A DNA stretch of 16,817 nucleotides from CAUZEB01 sp963578655 (GCA_963578655.1 CAUZEB010000023.1:1-16817); one strand, 5' to 3'; shown: positions 7,594 through 15,906, counted from the stretch's first letter. Numbers and translations are program-made. The notes: generated by a model not told the origin, from the sequence alone.

Positions 7594-7946
7594 TTATCTC
7601 TTGAAGCCTCAATGCGCTCGAAACATTCCGCGGTTACCAACTTCTGTGTATCCAGTACGTACTAGGTATTAGTTCCACTGTTCAAGACCGACACGGGTCA
7701 TCAACTCTCCTGCAACTTTTATGAGTTTTTCGGCGTTTCGCCCGCCCTTTAGGAATATCACTATCGATGTATCTGGGATTATTCTGATCTCTCAATCTCT
7801 CATGCGTTAGGTCTAAATATGGTGATTGAAGCGTAGCTCGTTTACTGTATGATAACTTGAGATATGGTGAGAGAAGCCGCTCTAGGAATTACTGGATGTC
7901 AGATCTCTGTAGATATGTTGTGGACGATACAATGGAAACTTTCCTG
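7594..7946. other. Convergent intergenic interval, no clear gene or terminator
   Basis: This gap of 353 bases separates the ends of rplT (+) and the SCO gene (-). I find no convincing intrinsic terminator for either side. A short minus-strand frame (7669-7791, 40 codons, no ATG) reads like protein, with FLKGGRNAEKLI and a C-terminus VGLEQWN, and an overlapping minus frame of about 68 codons is also open; both lack good starts. AGTACGTACT (7654-7663) is a perfect palindrome, and ATATGGTGA occurs twice (7817-7825, 7862-7870). A decayed gene is possible. Confidence 0.4.
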
Positions 7947-8612
7947 TTAATTACTGAATAGTAGACGTATGTCGTGAACCACGTCATTAGTTTCAAACAT
8001 AGGTGTAACAACCACACGTATCAATCCCTCTGAGTCAATAAGAAACAAAGGTGTTGTGTGGATTATCTTTTGTCCCAAAATATCGTTTTTAAACTCAGAG
8101 AGTCGTTTTGACTTAGTAGTGCTTACAGGTGCATCAACTCCGACAGGATCGATGAAGTATTGCCGCCAAATTTCTGAGAGTTCTTCAATTTCACCAACTA
8201 AGAAGGACCAGCTATGTAACATATCCAATTCAGAAGAGTATCTATAAACTCTGTCGACGGTGTCATTTTGAGGGTCTACCGTAACTACAACATACTTCAC
8301 GTTATTATCTTTATCCAGGGTTTCTTGGATTTCTTTGATCTGATTTACGACGAGAGGACACACATCCGCACAACTTGTGTATAGAAAAGTGAGTAAAACA
8401 ACCTTTCCTCTATAATCTGAAAGTTTGACAGATTGCCCAAACTGATCCGTTAACTCGAAATCTGGCGCAATTTTTGGCGGTTTAAACTCGGTCCCTTCAA
8501 AGACTCTGTTAACAGAGCACGATAAGATCATTGAGACCAGTAGAATTACTTTAAAACTGAGTACGACTAAACATAGAAAGTGACGGTTCAATACCTTGTC
8601 TAAACCTCCCAT
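7947..8612 (-). CDS. SCO1/SenC family copper chaperone lipoprotein
   Basis: Membrane-anchored thioredoxin-fold protein that delivers copper to, or keeps reduced, the CuA site of cytochrome c oxidase subunit II on the outer face of the membrane. A hydrophobic signal segment (about residues 10-31) ends in a lipobox-like ILSC, with Cys32 as probable lipid anchor. The SCO copper motif CxxxC is Cys81-ADV-Cys85 and the third ligand His185 is in IIHTTPLFLID. The TVDPQND segment (about 111-117) is also typical. At 221 residues the length is normal. Last gene of the cta cluster, 35 nt after the small membrane protein, which fits its role in making the oxidase. The ATG at 8612 has only a weak ribosome binding site; a start a few codons inside is possible. 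Confidence 0.93.
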   Translation of the reverse strand: MGGLDKVLNRHFLCLVVLSFKVILLVSMILSCSVNRVFEGTEFKPPKIAPDFELTDQFGQSVKLSDYRGKVVLLTFLYTSCADVCPLVVNQIKEIQETLDKDNNVKYVVVTVDPQNDTVDRVYRYSSELDMLHSWSFLVGEIEELSEIWRQYFIDPVGVDAPVSTTKSKRLSEFKNDILGQKIIHTTPLFLIDSEGLIRVVVTPMFETNDVVHDIRLLFSN

Positions 8613-8647
8613 TTACACTTCTCATACCAGAGCGCTGATACTTTAAG

Positions 8648-8848
8648 CTAGTCAACCCTTCTATCTAAAACTGCCGCTAACGTAGGAACACCTACAACCA
8701 AACTCATCCCCAAAATGACTGGTCCCCAAACATGCAGAGAAGATGCTTCTAATAGAATAAAAATAACACCCAATCCTCCTGCGAATATTGCAATGGCCAT
8801 TACAGCCAATAACGGAAAAATAATCGAATCAATCAAACGTTGTTTCAT
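8648..8848 (-). CDS. Small two-helix membrane protein in the cta cluster, function unknown
   Basis: I do not recognise this 66-residue protein. It has two hydrophobic segments, about residues 9-32 (FPLLAVMAIAIFAGGLGVIF) and 40-59 (VWGPVILGMSLVVGVPTLAA), a charged start (MKQRLID) and a charged end (DRRVD), as expected for a hairpin in the inner membrane. It lies between ctaG (gap of 39 nt) and the SCO gene (35 nt) on the same strand. AAGGAG precedes the ATG, 11 nt away. Position suggests a small oxidase subunit or assembly factor, but no motif proves it. Confidence 0.65.
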   Translation of the reverse strand: MKQRLIDSIIFPLLAVMAIAIFAGGLGVIFILLEASSLHVWGPVILGMSLVVGVPTLAAVLDRRVD

Positions 8849-8887
8849 TTCGGCCGTTTCTCCTTACGAACAGTAATTTCAATTTAT

Positions 8888-9703
8888 CTATTCTTTTTCC
8901 TTATCCAATCTTGTCTTACGTTCTTCTTCATTAAACCATCTAAAGAATATGATAACAAACAAAGTCAAGAATAGGGTAGCTCCGCCTATCTTCATAATGA
9001 TCCCGCCTATCTGTTGGTCAACTAATGGGGATATGTTCCAAAGAGTCGGTGACTTAGTATACCATTCATACAAGGGTTCACTCGAGAATGTTATGGTGGC
9101 GAAAGCAATTATTTGAGCCACAGATAATAGGAACAGGTATACCATTTGAAGAGGATAGATAAGTCGAGGTAGCTCAGACATATTGCTCATCAGGGGCCAC
9201 CACATAATAACTGCTGTAACAATGAAAATTAAGTGTTCTGCTATATGAATTCCGTGGTTGGTTACAGATAGATTATACAAGGATGGAATATGCCACAACG
9301 AAAACACGAGGTTAAAAACCGAAAATGCTATAATAGGATTGGTAATCAATTTCGCTAATCTGAAAAGGAATTTTAAACGAAATAAGGGCCTAATTAGCCA
9401 TCCAGGTGTTCCTACAATCAAGAGCGGAGGAGCAATCAAAGTTAGCAACACGTGTTGAATCATATGAGCGCTAAACAGATATTCATCACCCAACACATGC
9501 AGTGGTGAGACTAGGGAAAGAAATATAATTATAACGCCAAGTGTAAACGAGGCAATTTGTCGAGATTCAATCACATCTGATAGTTTATATCGCTGTCTAA
9601 CGGGACCAATCCCCAACAGATAAGTTCCTTGCAACAATAAAAGGCCTAACAGGACATCAGGATGAGTATGCCAGTGTGTCCAAATTCCTCCTGTTTCCAT
9701 CAC
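8888..9703 (-). CDS. ctaG: CtaG-type cytochrome c oxidase assembly protein
   Basis: Polytopic membrane protein of the caa3_CtaG family, needed for an active caa3 oxidase in Bacillus subtilis, probably through copper-site formation. (It is unrelated to the Cox11 protein that also bears the name CtaG.) The family signature is clear: WHTHPDVLLGLLLLQGTYL near residue 10, then FSAHMIQHVLLTLIAPPLL (about 77-95) with conserved His residues, and a later IHIAEHLIFIVTAVIMWWPL. About seven hydrophobic segments are visible over 271 residues. Start GTG 9703 or ATG 9700 cannot be separated; AGAGG lies 9 and 12 nt upstream respectively. It follows ctaF after 73 nt. Confidence 0.9.
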   Translation of the reverse strand: MMETGGIWTHWHTHPDVLLGLLLLQGTYLLGIGPVRQRYKLSDVIESRQIASFTLGVIIIFLSLVSPLHVLGDEYLFSAHMIQHVLLTLIAPPLLIVGTPGWLIRPLFRLKFLFRLAKLITNPIIAFSVFNLVFSLWHIPSLYNLSVTNHGIHIAEHLIFIVTAVIMWWPLMSNMSELPRLIYPLQMVYLFLLSVAQIIAFATITFSSEPLYEWYTKSPTLWNISPLVDQQIGGIIMKIGGATLFLTLFVIIFFRWFNEEERKTRLDKEKE

Positions 9704-9776
9704 ACAATTAAGCCTCTATGACGAACCTTTGTAAATAGTAATCCAACACCGTCGCTCAGAAACCTCTCGATCAACA

Positions 9777-10082
9777 TCAAAAGGCTTTAAACAAAGCCAT
9801 AAGAGTAATTATAACTCCGGAAGCTATAATGAATCCGGCAAAAAACATTCCCGTAAACAAACGAGAGTCGAACTTAAGATGCATATAAAACATTACGACG
9901 ATAGCGAATTTAGCACCAGACAATATAACTAGAATGGGGATTATACTGTAGCTTAGCCATTCAAGATAAAAAATGCCGACTTCAACAGCAGTTATGCTAG
10001 TCAAAGCCAAGGCTACTTTTACGTACGTTGAAGGTGTGGGATGCCCACCATGATTGTCTGCCGATTTCACTTCTTGGCTCAT
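9777..10082 (-). CDS. ctaF: Cytochrome c oxidase subunit IV (prokaryotic type)
   Basis: Small subunit IV of the heme-copper oxidase, a structural part without redox centres. The 101 residues hold three hydrophobic segments (about 21-40, 48-69 and 78-97); the middle one ends in AKFAIVVMFYMHLKFD, the typical signature of the prokaryotic COX4 family. A short hydrophilic N-terminus precedes. The ATG at 10082 has GGAGT 5 nt upstream. It follows the subunit III gene by 20 nt, so both are surely cotranscribed. Confidence 0.88.
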   Translation of the reverse strand: MSQEVKSADNHGGHPTPSTYVKVALALTSITAVEVGIFYLEWLSYSIIPILVILSGAKFAIVVMFYMHLKFDSRLFTGMFFAGFIIASGVIITLMALFKAF

Positions 10083-10102
10083 ACGTTACTCCATTTACTC
10101 TA

Positions 10103-10825
10103 CTAAAAACCTTCGAATACCCCGAAAAGGTACACCACAGTGAAAATAATAATCCAGACGATATCCACAAAGTGCCAGTAAAGAGCAGCAAGGTCAACAT
10201 CTAAATGCTTCGCTGGAGTTATACCTCCCTTACGGAAGGAGAGAAACAACAGTGATAGCAACCACAGGACACCCAAAGAGACGTGTGCTCCATGAAACCC
10301 AGTAAGAGTAAAGAACGTCGTGCCAAAAAGATTAGTACGAGGGGTCAGTCCTATAGTTTCCTCGATCTCTTCCACACCTTGCCCACATTTTTCGGCCACG
10401 ATCTTTTCTAAATCAGTTAACTCCTCCATCACTACATGACCACAATCTATATGAACTTCATGGTTGGCGAACGTACGAAACTCGAACACTTGGAAAGCCA
10501 AAAAAGTAGCGCCCAATATTATAGTAGAGAGAAGCCAAATCCTAAAGGCTTTCATCCTGCCTCGCCTTAATGCGGCGTACGACAGAACCATACTCATACT
10601 ACTCATTAATAGTACAAAGGTACTAACCGACGTGGTAGGAATATCGAACACGTCTATAGGCAAAGGCCCGGACAGGCTGCTACCTTTGTAAACCAAATAG
10701 GTCGCTATTAAACTCCCAAAGAACATGCAGTCCGAACCCAAGAATGCCCACATGAGCATCTTTCGATGATTTAATCCGGTTGTTGTCGATTCGTGTTCAG
10801 TTTCGTGCGACGATGCTTGCGCCAA
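10103..10825 (-). CDS. ctaE: Cytochrome c oxidase subunit III
   Basis: Integral membrane subunit that stabilises the oxidase and supports proton uptake. Five hydrophobic segments are seen: WAFLGSDCMFFGSLIATYLVY (about 26-46), 64-85, 94-115, FGTTFFTLTGFHGAHVSLGVLWLLSLLF (about 167-194) and YWHFVDIVWIIIFTVVYLFGVF (216-237). Glu115 and the GFHGAHV and YWHFVDIVW motifs are conserved. Unusual is a hydrophilic insertion at about residues 122-158 with two Cys (128 and 147) and many acidic residues, where homologues have a short loop. The start is TTG 10825, with GAGAGG 7 nt upstream; no in-frame ATG precedes the first helix. The ctaD stop side gap is 28 nt. Confidence 0.95.
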   Translation of the reverse strand: MAQASSHETEHESTTTGLNHRKMLMWAFLGSDCMFFGSLIATYLVYKGSSLSGPLPIDVFDIPTTSVSTFVLLMSSMSMVLSYAALRRGRMKAFRIWLLSTIILGATFLAFQVFEFRTFANHEVHIDCGHVVMEELTDLEKIVAEKCGQGVEEIEETIGLTPRTNLFGTTFFTLTGFHGAHVSLGVLWLLSLLFLSFRKGGITPAKHLDVDLAALYWHFVDIVWIIIFTVVYLFGVFEGF

Positions 10826-10853
10826 GTGTCAACCTCTCCTATTTGGACTATTA

Positions 10854-12683
10854 TTAATACGGCTCATTGACCGGCTCAAACGACCATGCATAAACGCCTA
10901 TGGTACCAATAACAGCTCCCATAACTCCAACAGGTATGCTATAAATGGCTCCGTATCCTAATGTAAGCAAACCTATTGATACAACTATAGGCCAATAAGA
11001 CGGTTGGGGTAAATGTATAGAATGTTCCTCATCGACAGGTATTTCACCAGCAGGAACAATCTCTTCGGAATGCTGCCGTTTTCTATCCCACCAATCATCT
11101 CGTTCTCTAACTGTCGGGATCTCTACGAAATTAAATTCTGGAGGTGGTGAGGAAATAGACCATTCCAGCGTTCTGGCATCCCATGGGTCTCCGCTGGCCT
11201 GGTCACCATTACGCCAACTCTTAACAATATTAAAAATAAATATCACGAAAGAAATGGCTAACAAGAAAGCACCTGCAGTTGAAACTTCATTCCAAAAATC
11301 CCATCCCATGCCAGAAGCATAAGTGTATATTCTCCTAGGCATCCCATCCATACCTGTAAAATGCATAGGGAAAAAAGTGATATTCTGAGCGACAAACATC
11401 ATCCAAAAATGCGTTTTGCCCAGAGTTTCGTTATACATACGTCCTGTGAATTTAGGAAACCAGTAATATATGCCGCCCATAAGAGCCATCAATGCACCAC
11501 TAAATAGAACATAATGGAAGTGGGCAACTACAAAATATGTGTCCTGTTGCTGAGCATCTGAAGGCGCAATCGCATGCATTACACCGCTGACACCACCCAT
11601 AGTAAATAGAGAAATGAAACCCAGTGCAAATAACATCGGCGTTCTCAGGTCTATGGATCCCTGCCATATGGTGCCCAACCAGTTAAAGATCTTTATACCG
11701 GTTGGCACTGCTATCGCCATAGTTGTTATAGCAAATACAGTGTTGGGTATTGGGCCGAGTCCCACCGTGAACATATGATGGCTCCAAACCATCCAGCCCA
11801 TGAAAGCAATGATCACTCCAGCCAATACTACAGCTGGATATCCGAAAAGAGGTTTTTTAGAAAAAGTCGGTAATATTTCTGAAACTATCCCCATAGCCGG
11901 GAGAATCAGTATATACACTTCAGGGTGTCCAAATACCCAAAACAAGTGCTGCCACAATATAGGGTTGGCTCCTTTTGCTACGACGAAAAAGTTTGTCCCA
12001 TAACTGCGGTCGAAAAACAGCTCTATCAACGCAACGGTAATTACAGGAAACGCTAATACTAGTAGAATCGCGGTTACAAGAGTCATCCAAGTGAATAGTG
12101 GCATCCGCATTAAAGACATACCCGGAGCCCGCATATTAATTATAGTCACTATAAAGTTGAAAGCAGCGGCTAGTGATGCGACGCCCAAAATCTGCAAGCT
12201 TATGATCCAAAAGTCAATTCCCGTAGCAGGATTAACAGTCTCTCCAGTAAGGGGAGCATACCCAAACCAGCCTGCATTAGGAGCTCCTCCTAAAAACCAG
12301 CTGAGATTGAGCATTAGGGCTCCAGCCAAAAATGTCCAATAGCTAAAAGCATTCAACCGTGGGAAAGCAACGTCTCTGGCCCCTATTTGTAAGGGAATAA
12401 CATAATTAAAAAATGCCGCCCCCATAGGCATAATCACCAAGAATATCATGGTGGTGCCATGCATAGTAAAAAGTTGGTTGTATACCTCAGGACTTATTAT
12501 ATCCAACTCTGATCGAGTCAATTGAACCCGCATCAAAAGAGCCTCTATACCACCTATAATAAAAAGAATGAATGCCGTCACTCCATATAATAAGCCGATT
12601 CTTTTGTGATCGATCGTAGTGATCCAGCCCCACAGCCCTGTGGGATGTATGGGTCTAGGTATTGAAAATACCTTTGTCGTCAT
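10854..12683 (-). CDS. ctaD: Cytochrome c oxidase subunit I
   Basis: Catalytic subunit of the aa3-type centre that reduces O2 to water and pumps protons. All metal ligands are present (numbered from the ATG at 12683): His75 for low-spin heme (LFTMHGTT), His253-Pro-Glu255-Val-Tyr257 with the CuB-linked His/Tyr pair and the D-channel Glu of A-type oxidases, His302-His303 for CuB (WSHHMFTVG), and His388/His390 in VVAHFHYVLF. The C-terminal part (about 505-609) carries an extended loop and two more hydrophobic segments, as in other caa3 oxidases. ATG 12683 has GGAGG 6 nt upstream and is preferred to GTG 12701. At 609 residues it is somewhat long but normal for the subtype. It follows ctaC by 64 nt. 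Confidence 0.98.
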   Translation of the reverse strand: MTTKVFSIPRPIHPTGLWGWITTIDHKRIGLLYGVTAFILFIIGGIEALLMRVQLTRSELDIISPEVYNQLFTMHGTTMIFLVIMPMGAAFFNYVIPLQIGARDVAFPRLNAFSYWTFLAGALMLNLSWFLGGAPNAGWFGYAPLTGETVNPATGIDFWIISLQILGVASLAAAFNFIVTIINMRAPGMSLMRMPLFTWMTLVTAILLVLAFPVITVALIELFFDRSYGTNFFVVAKGANPILWQHLFWVFGHPEVYILILPAMGIVSEILPTFSKKPLFGYPAVVLAGVIIAFMGWMVWSHHMFTVGLGPIPNTVFAITTMAIAVPTGIKIFNWLGTIWQGSIDLRTPMLFALGFISLFTMGGVSGVMHAIAPSDAQQQDTYFVVAHFHYVLFSGALMALMGGIYYWFPKFTGRMYNETLGKTHFWMMFVAQNITFFPMHFTGMDGMPRRIYTYASGMGWDFWNEVSTAGAFLLAISFVIFIFNIVKSWRNGDQASGDPWDARTLEWSISSPPPEFNFVEIPTVRERDDWWDRKRQHSEEIVPAGEIPVDEEHSIHLPQPSYWPIVVSIGLLTLGYGAIYSIPVGVMGAVIGTIGVYAWSFEPVNEPY

Positions 12684-12747
12684 CCCGCGCCTCCAAGACA
12701 CTCATCCGTAATTATTGAATTACTGTAAGAATTCGAAATAACCAAAT

Positions 12748-13812
12748 CTACTTCAGACTCCTTAGATAGGCTGCTAACGCAGAGATTTGACTTTCAGTAA
12801 GTGAAGGTAAAGTACCATTATATACTTCAGCGTCTCGAGCCATAATGTTACCTTCTTTGACATCCCCCGGGTCAGTCAACCATCTCAGTAAGTTCTCTTG
12901 AGTATTATCCATAATACTTCCAATGAATGTATCACGACTAGCAAAATGGGTCAGATTTGGACCAATGGTACCTCTAGCTATTCCTGGCCCATCTATGGTG
13001 TGGCATCTGAAACACAAAACCCGTCTGGACATGAAAATATCATATCCTTCTATGACCAAAGGATCGCTCGACTCAAGAGCAGCGACAGCTTGATCTTGTA
13101 ACCATTGCTCAAATTGTGCCTTGGGCTTCGCTATAACCTTAAATCTCATGTTTGCGTGAGCAACTCCACAAAACTCCGCACATTGTCCATAAAACTCTCC
13201 AGGCTCATCGGCTTGGATCCAAATTGTATTGCCAACTCCCGGAATCATGTCTACCTTGCCTGCTATCTTTGGTATCCAAAAACTGTGAATAACATCAATA
13301 GATGCGAGATTCAAATTTACGACTTCACCTACAGGAATATGAAGTTCGTTTGCAGTTACGACACCTGATTCAGGATATCTAAATTCAAACCACCACTGAT
13401 GACCTATAGCCTCAACAAGCAGGCCGCCCTCTTCAGGAGTCTTCGGACTGTTAGCGTTATCAAATATAGTTATAATAGTCGGGATTGCGACAATTGCTAA
13501 AATTATTACAGGCACAATAGTCCAGGCTATTTCAAGTTTATTATTACCATGAATTTGTTCAGGATCGCCCTGGTCTTTCCGACGGCGATACCGGACCGCT
13601 GCATATATTATAGCTGCCTCTACAGCTATGAAGACTACAAGACCTACCCAGAAAATAACGTAAAAGAGAATAGCTTGAGAACGTGCTACTGGGCCTACTG
13701 TGTCAAAAGTAGACATTGGGTGTGACGGCGTGCAGCCTAGTAAGGAGATAACCAACGTCCCTGCAAGGACAAGAGTTATCAGTCTCAGAAAACGTCTGTT
13801 AGTCATCAACAT
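12748..13812 (-). CDS. ctaC: Cytochrome c oxidase subunit II with fused cytochrome c domain
   Basis: Electron-entry subunit, exposed outside the membrane. The signal segment ends in a lipobox-like SLLGC (Cys27 as probable lipid anchor). Two helices follow (about 47-71 and 95-117), then the cupredoxin domain with HQWWFEFRYP (138-147) and the CuA ligands His176 (DVIHSFW), Cys211, Glu213, Cys215, His219 and Met222 (GQCAEFCGVAHANM). A C-terminal class I cytochrome c domain (about 250-354) has Cys267-x-x-Cys270-His271 for heme c and a probable axial Met324 (NIMARD). The fusion marks a caa3-type oxidase. At 354 residues the length is typical. ATG 13812 has AAGGTGA 9 nt upstream. It is first of the structural genes and follows the promoter-like site at 13870-13898. 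Confidence 0.97.
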   Translation of the reverse strand: MLMTNRRFLRLITLVLAGTLVISLLGCTPSHPMSTFDTVGPVARSQAILFYVIFWVGLVVFIAVEAAIIYAAVRYRRRKDQGDPEQIHGNNKLEIAWTIVPVIILAIVAIPTIITIFDNANSPKTPEEGGLLVEAIGHQWWFEFRYPESGVVTANELHIPVGEVVNLNLASIDVIHSFWIPKIAGKVDMIPGVGNTIWIQADEPGEFYGQCAEFCGVAHANMRFKVIAKPKAQFEQWLQDQAVAALESSDPLVIEGYDIFMSRRVLCFRCHTIDGPGIARGTIGPNLTHFASRDTFIGSIMDNTQENLLRWLTDPGDVKEGNIMARDAEVYNGTLPSLTESQISALAAYLRSLK

Positions 13813-13869
13813 AGGTTAGTGTCACCTTCTTTCAAAAGCCTTACGCTTCTAGGCTCTTGCCAAGATAAG

Positions 13870-13898
13870 AATCTATCAAGACTATCACTGTCAGTCAA
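13870..13898 (-). promoter_or_regulatory. Promoter for ctaC with a dyad between its hexamers
   Basis: Reading on the minus strand: TTGACT (13898-13893), a 17-bp spacer and TAGATT (13875-13870), 58 bases before the ctaC start. An imperfect 17-bp dyad, GACTnnCAnTGnnAGTC (13896-13880), starts in the -35 box and fills most of the spacer, which would suit a repressor or activator site. A 5-bp hairpin (AGCCT/AGGCT, 13837-13855) lies in the leader. Confidence 0.5.
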
Positions 13899-13984
13899 GC
13901 ACTTTAAGGGGATTATGTAGATAAAACTACATATATTTTCGAAATACCTCGCCTCAAACCTTGAATTACTCACTAACATACAAC

Positions 13985-14872
13985 TCAGAATCTAATTATC
14001 GAATCAACCATTAAAGCTACGAATATGAGAGCCAAATACAGCAAGGAGTAAAGATAGAGTGTTCTGGCGGCTCTTCTATCAGATTGTTGCATGAGTCGTC
14101 TAGCTAAATAGATGAAGATAGCCCCAGAGGTTAAACAGAATCCAAAATATATCCATCCCACTGCTTGTGTAGCGAAAAACATAAGCGTCAACGCAACGAG
14201 AACCAACGTGTATAGGAAAATAGATCTTCTGGTTTCTACGTCTCCCACTACAACCGGCAACATGGGGATATTCGCCCTTGCGTAATCGTCCTTAATCAAC
14301 AAAGATAGAGCCCAAAAGTGAGGTGGCGTCCAGAAAAAAATTATCGAAAACAAATACAGCGCCTCAAGTTCTAGACTCCCTGTAATTGCAGCCCATCCTA
14401 TTACTGGCGGCATTGCTCCTGCCGCACCCCCAATGACAATATTCTGAGGCGTTGTCCTTTTCAATCCCATGGTATATACAAAAACGTAAAAAAGAGTTGA
14501 AGACAAGGCCAAAAAAGCGCTAAGAATATTTACGAATAGACCAAATATGGTAAAAGCCAGCAGGTTCAAAACCAAACCGAATAGAAGAGCTTGATAAGGA
14601 AGAATTCTACCCCCTGCTACTGGTCGACTTTGGGTTCGTTCCATTCGAGCATCTATGTCTCTGTCCAGATAGTGGTTGAGGGCATTAGCTCCTCCAGAAG
14701 CTAATACTCCTCCTCCGAATACTAATAGAATTAGATTCATGCTGGGCTTTCCATTAGCCGCCATGAACATGCCACCAAGCGCAGTGACTAAAAGCAAAAC
14801 GATGATGCGTGGCTTGGTTAAGGTCACGTAATCTTTAATTATCGATGAAGAGCCTAAAACGAGTGATTTCAC
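13985..14872 (-). CDS. ctaB: Protoheme IX farnesyltransferase (heme O synthase)
   Basis: Membrane prenyltransferase that adds farnesyl to heme B, giving heme O, the precursor of heme A. The UbiA-type aspartate motif NxxxDxxxD is Asn66, Asp70, Asp74 (ALNHYLDRDIDARMERTQSR), and the second conserved loop is KDDYARANIPMLPVV (about 193-207). Seven to nine hydrophobic segments span 295 residues, a normal length. DYVTLTKPRI at the N-terminus is family-typical. The start is GTG 14872, one base after the ctaA stop, with GGAGTGAG inside the end of ctaA as ribosome binding site; so the two are translated from one message. Its product is the substrate of the adjoining heme A synthase. Confidence 0.97.
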   Translation of the reverse strand: MKSLVLGSSSIIKDYVTLTKPRIIVLLLVTALGGMFMAANGKPSMNLILLVFGGGVLASGGANALNHYLDRDIDARMERTQSRPVAGGRILPYQALLFGLVLNLLAFTIFGLFVNILSAFLALSSTLFYVFVYTMGLKRTTPQNIVIGGAAGAMPPVIGWAAITGSLELEALYLFSIIFFWTPPHFWALSLLIKDDYARANIPMLPVVVGDVETRRSIFLYTLVLVALTLMFFATQAVGWIYFGFCLTSGAIFIYLARRLMQQSDRRAARTLYLYSLLYLALIFVALMVDSIIRF

Positions 14873-14873
14873 T

Positions 14874-15854
14874 TTAACATCTCACTCCATCAGTACAACT
14901 ACGACCCTCTTCCTGAAATCTACCAGGGCTAGCCATATATACGAGAGTGGCCAATAAAATTAATGAAATCCATAACAGAGTTGCCATACTCAAATGCATT
15001 GCCTTTAAATAAGACGGGAATTCTGCCCAGATCATGACTGCCCCAAATAACACTTGTGCTAGCATGATGACATTTGATAAGAAACTAACCCTTACTATGC
15101 CAGATTGTTCAGAGAGATTGAACTTAGCTACGACACTAATCATCAACAATATCACTCCCACGATCAGGGCTATATACCTATGAATCATATGCAATGTATA
15201 CATCTCTCCTCCAGGAAAGATGGCGCCTCTACATAATGGCCAAGTAGAACATGAAGTCCCGGCACCAATCCCCACTATGTAAGAGCCAAAGAGAATCAGT
15301 AAAAATGTCCCGATAACTCCTGATATCACCCAATATTTAAAGGCGCCTGATCCTTTCATAGACCTGTACTCTGCCAATACACCATAATTAGGCTTAATAT
15401 ACTTCCACGATACTATGGCAACAACAACAGCACTAGCAACAACCACTTGTGCTATGCCCAGATGTAACAGTCTAACCCACCAAGATAATTCTGTCAGTAC
15501 AGTAATACCACCTAAAATCGCAGCAATCACTATCATTAACGATCCGACAACGGTGGATATCAGCAGCAAGCGATTAGAGCGAAAATAAACCCAAGTGAGT
15601 ACCAACAATCCCAACATGAGTGCCCCCAGAGATGAAGCAAAAAGCCTGTGAGAATATTCAATTAAGACAGAATATTCAAAAGGGGGAATTATGCGGCCAT
15701 GACACAACGGCCAATCTGGGCAACCCAATCCAGACCCCGTAACTCTTACTATACCTCCTAGGGTCACTTGAGCGAAAGCAGCCACCACAGTAGCAGCTGC
15801 TAGAAGCCGGAAAACAAGGTGAATTCTCTCTCCAGGCATACTCGACGAGGTCAA
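14874..15854 (-). CDS. ctaA: Heme A synthase (COX15/CtaA family)
   Basis: Integral membrane oxidase that turns the C8 methyl of heme O into a formyl group, giving heme A for subunit I. Eight hydrophobic segments over 326 residues form the two-fold repeated COX15 fold. Conserved His residues lie in YSHR (69), LLHLG (131), MIHRY (225) and AMHLS (287). Two extracellular Cys pairs are present, CPDWPLC (45/51) and CSTWPLC (202/208), matching the type with regulatory disulfides in both halves, as in Bacillus. The start is TTG 15854, 8 nt after AGGAA; ATG 15839 is in frame but lacks such a site. It precedes ctaB by one base. Confidence 0.95.
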   Translation of the reverse strand: MTSSSMPGERIHLVFRLLAAATVVAAFAQVTLGGIVRVTGSGLGCPDWPLCHGRIIPPFEYSVLIEYSHRLFASSLGALMLGLLVLTWVYFRSNRLLLISTVVGSLMIVIAAILGGITVLTELSWWVRLLHLGIAQVVVASAVVVAIVSWKYIKPNYGVLAEYRSMKGSGAFKYWVISGVIGTFLLILFGSYIVGIGAGTSCSTWPLCRGAIFPGGEMYTLHMIHRYIALIVGVILLMISVVAKFNLSEQSGIVRVSFLSNVIMLAQVLFGAVMIWAEFPSYLKAMHLSMATLLWISLILLATLVYMASPGRFQEEGRSCTDGVRC

Positions 15855-15906
15855 AGAAACAGTTCCTAACTAATTCCAATCATATGTGCAAAGTTTCACA
15901 AACTCC

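Noticed and set aside
7817..7870. Pair of 9-base direct repeats (ATATGGTGA)
   Set aside because: Only two copies in AT-rich spacer; not distinguishable from chance.
7862..7946. 28-codon plus-strand reading frame with two starts
   Set aside because: Very short, no ribosome binding site and no recognisable protein character.
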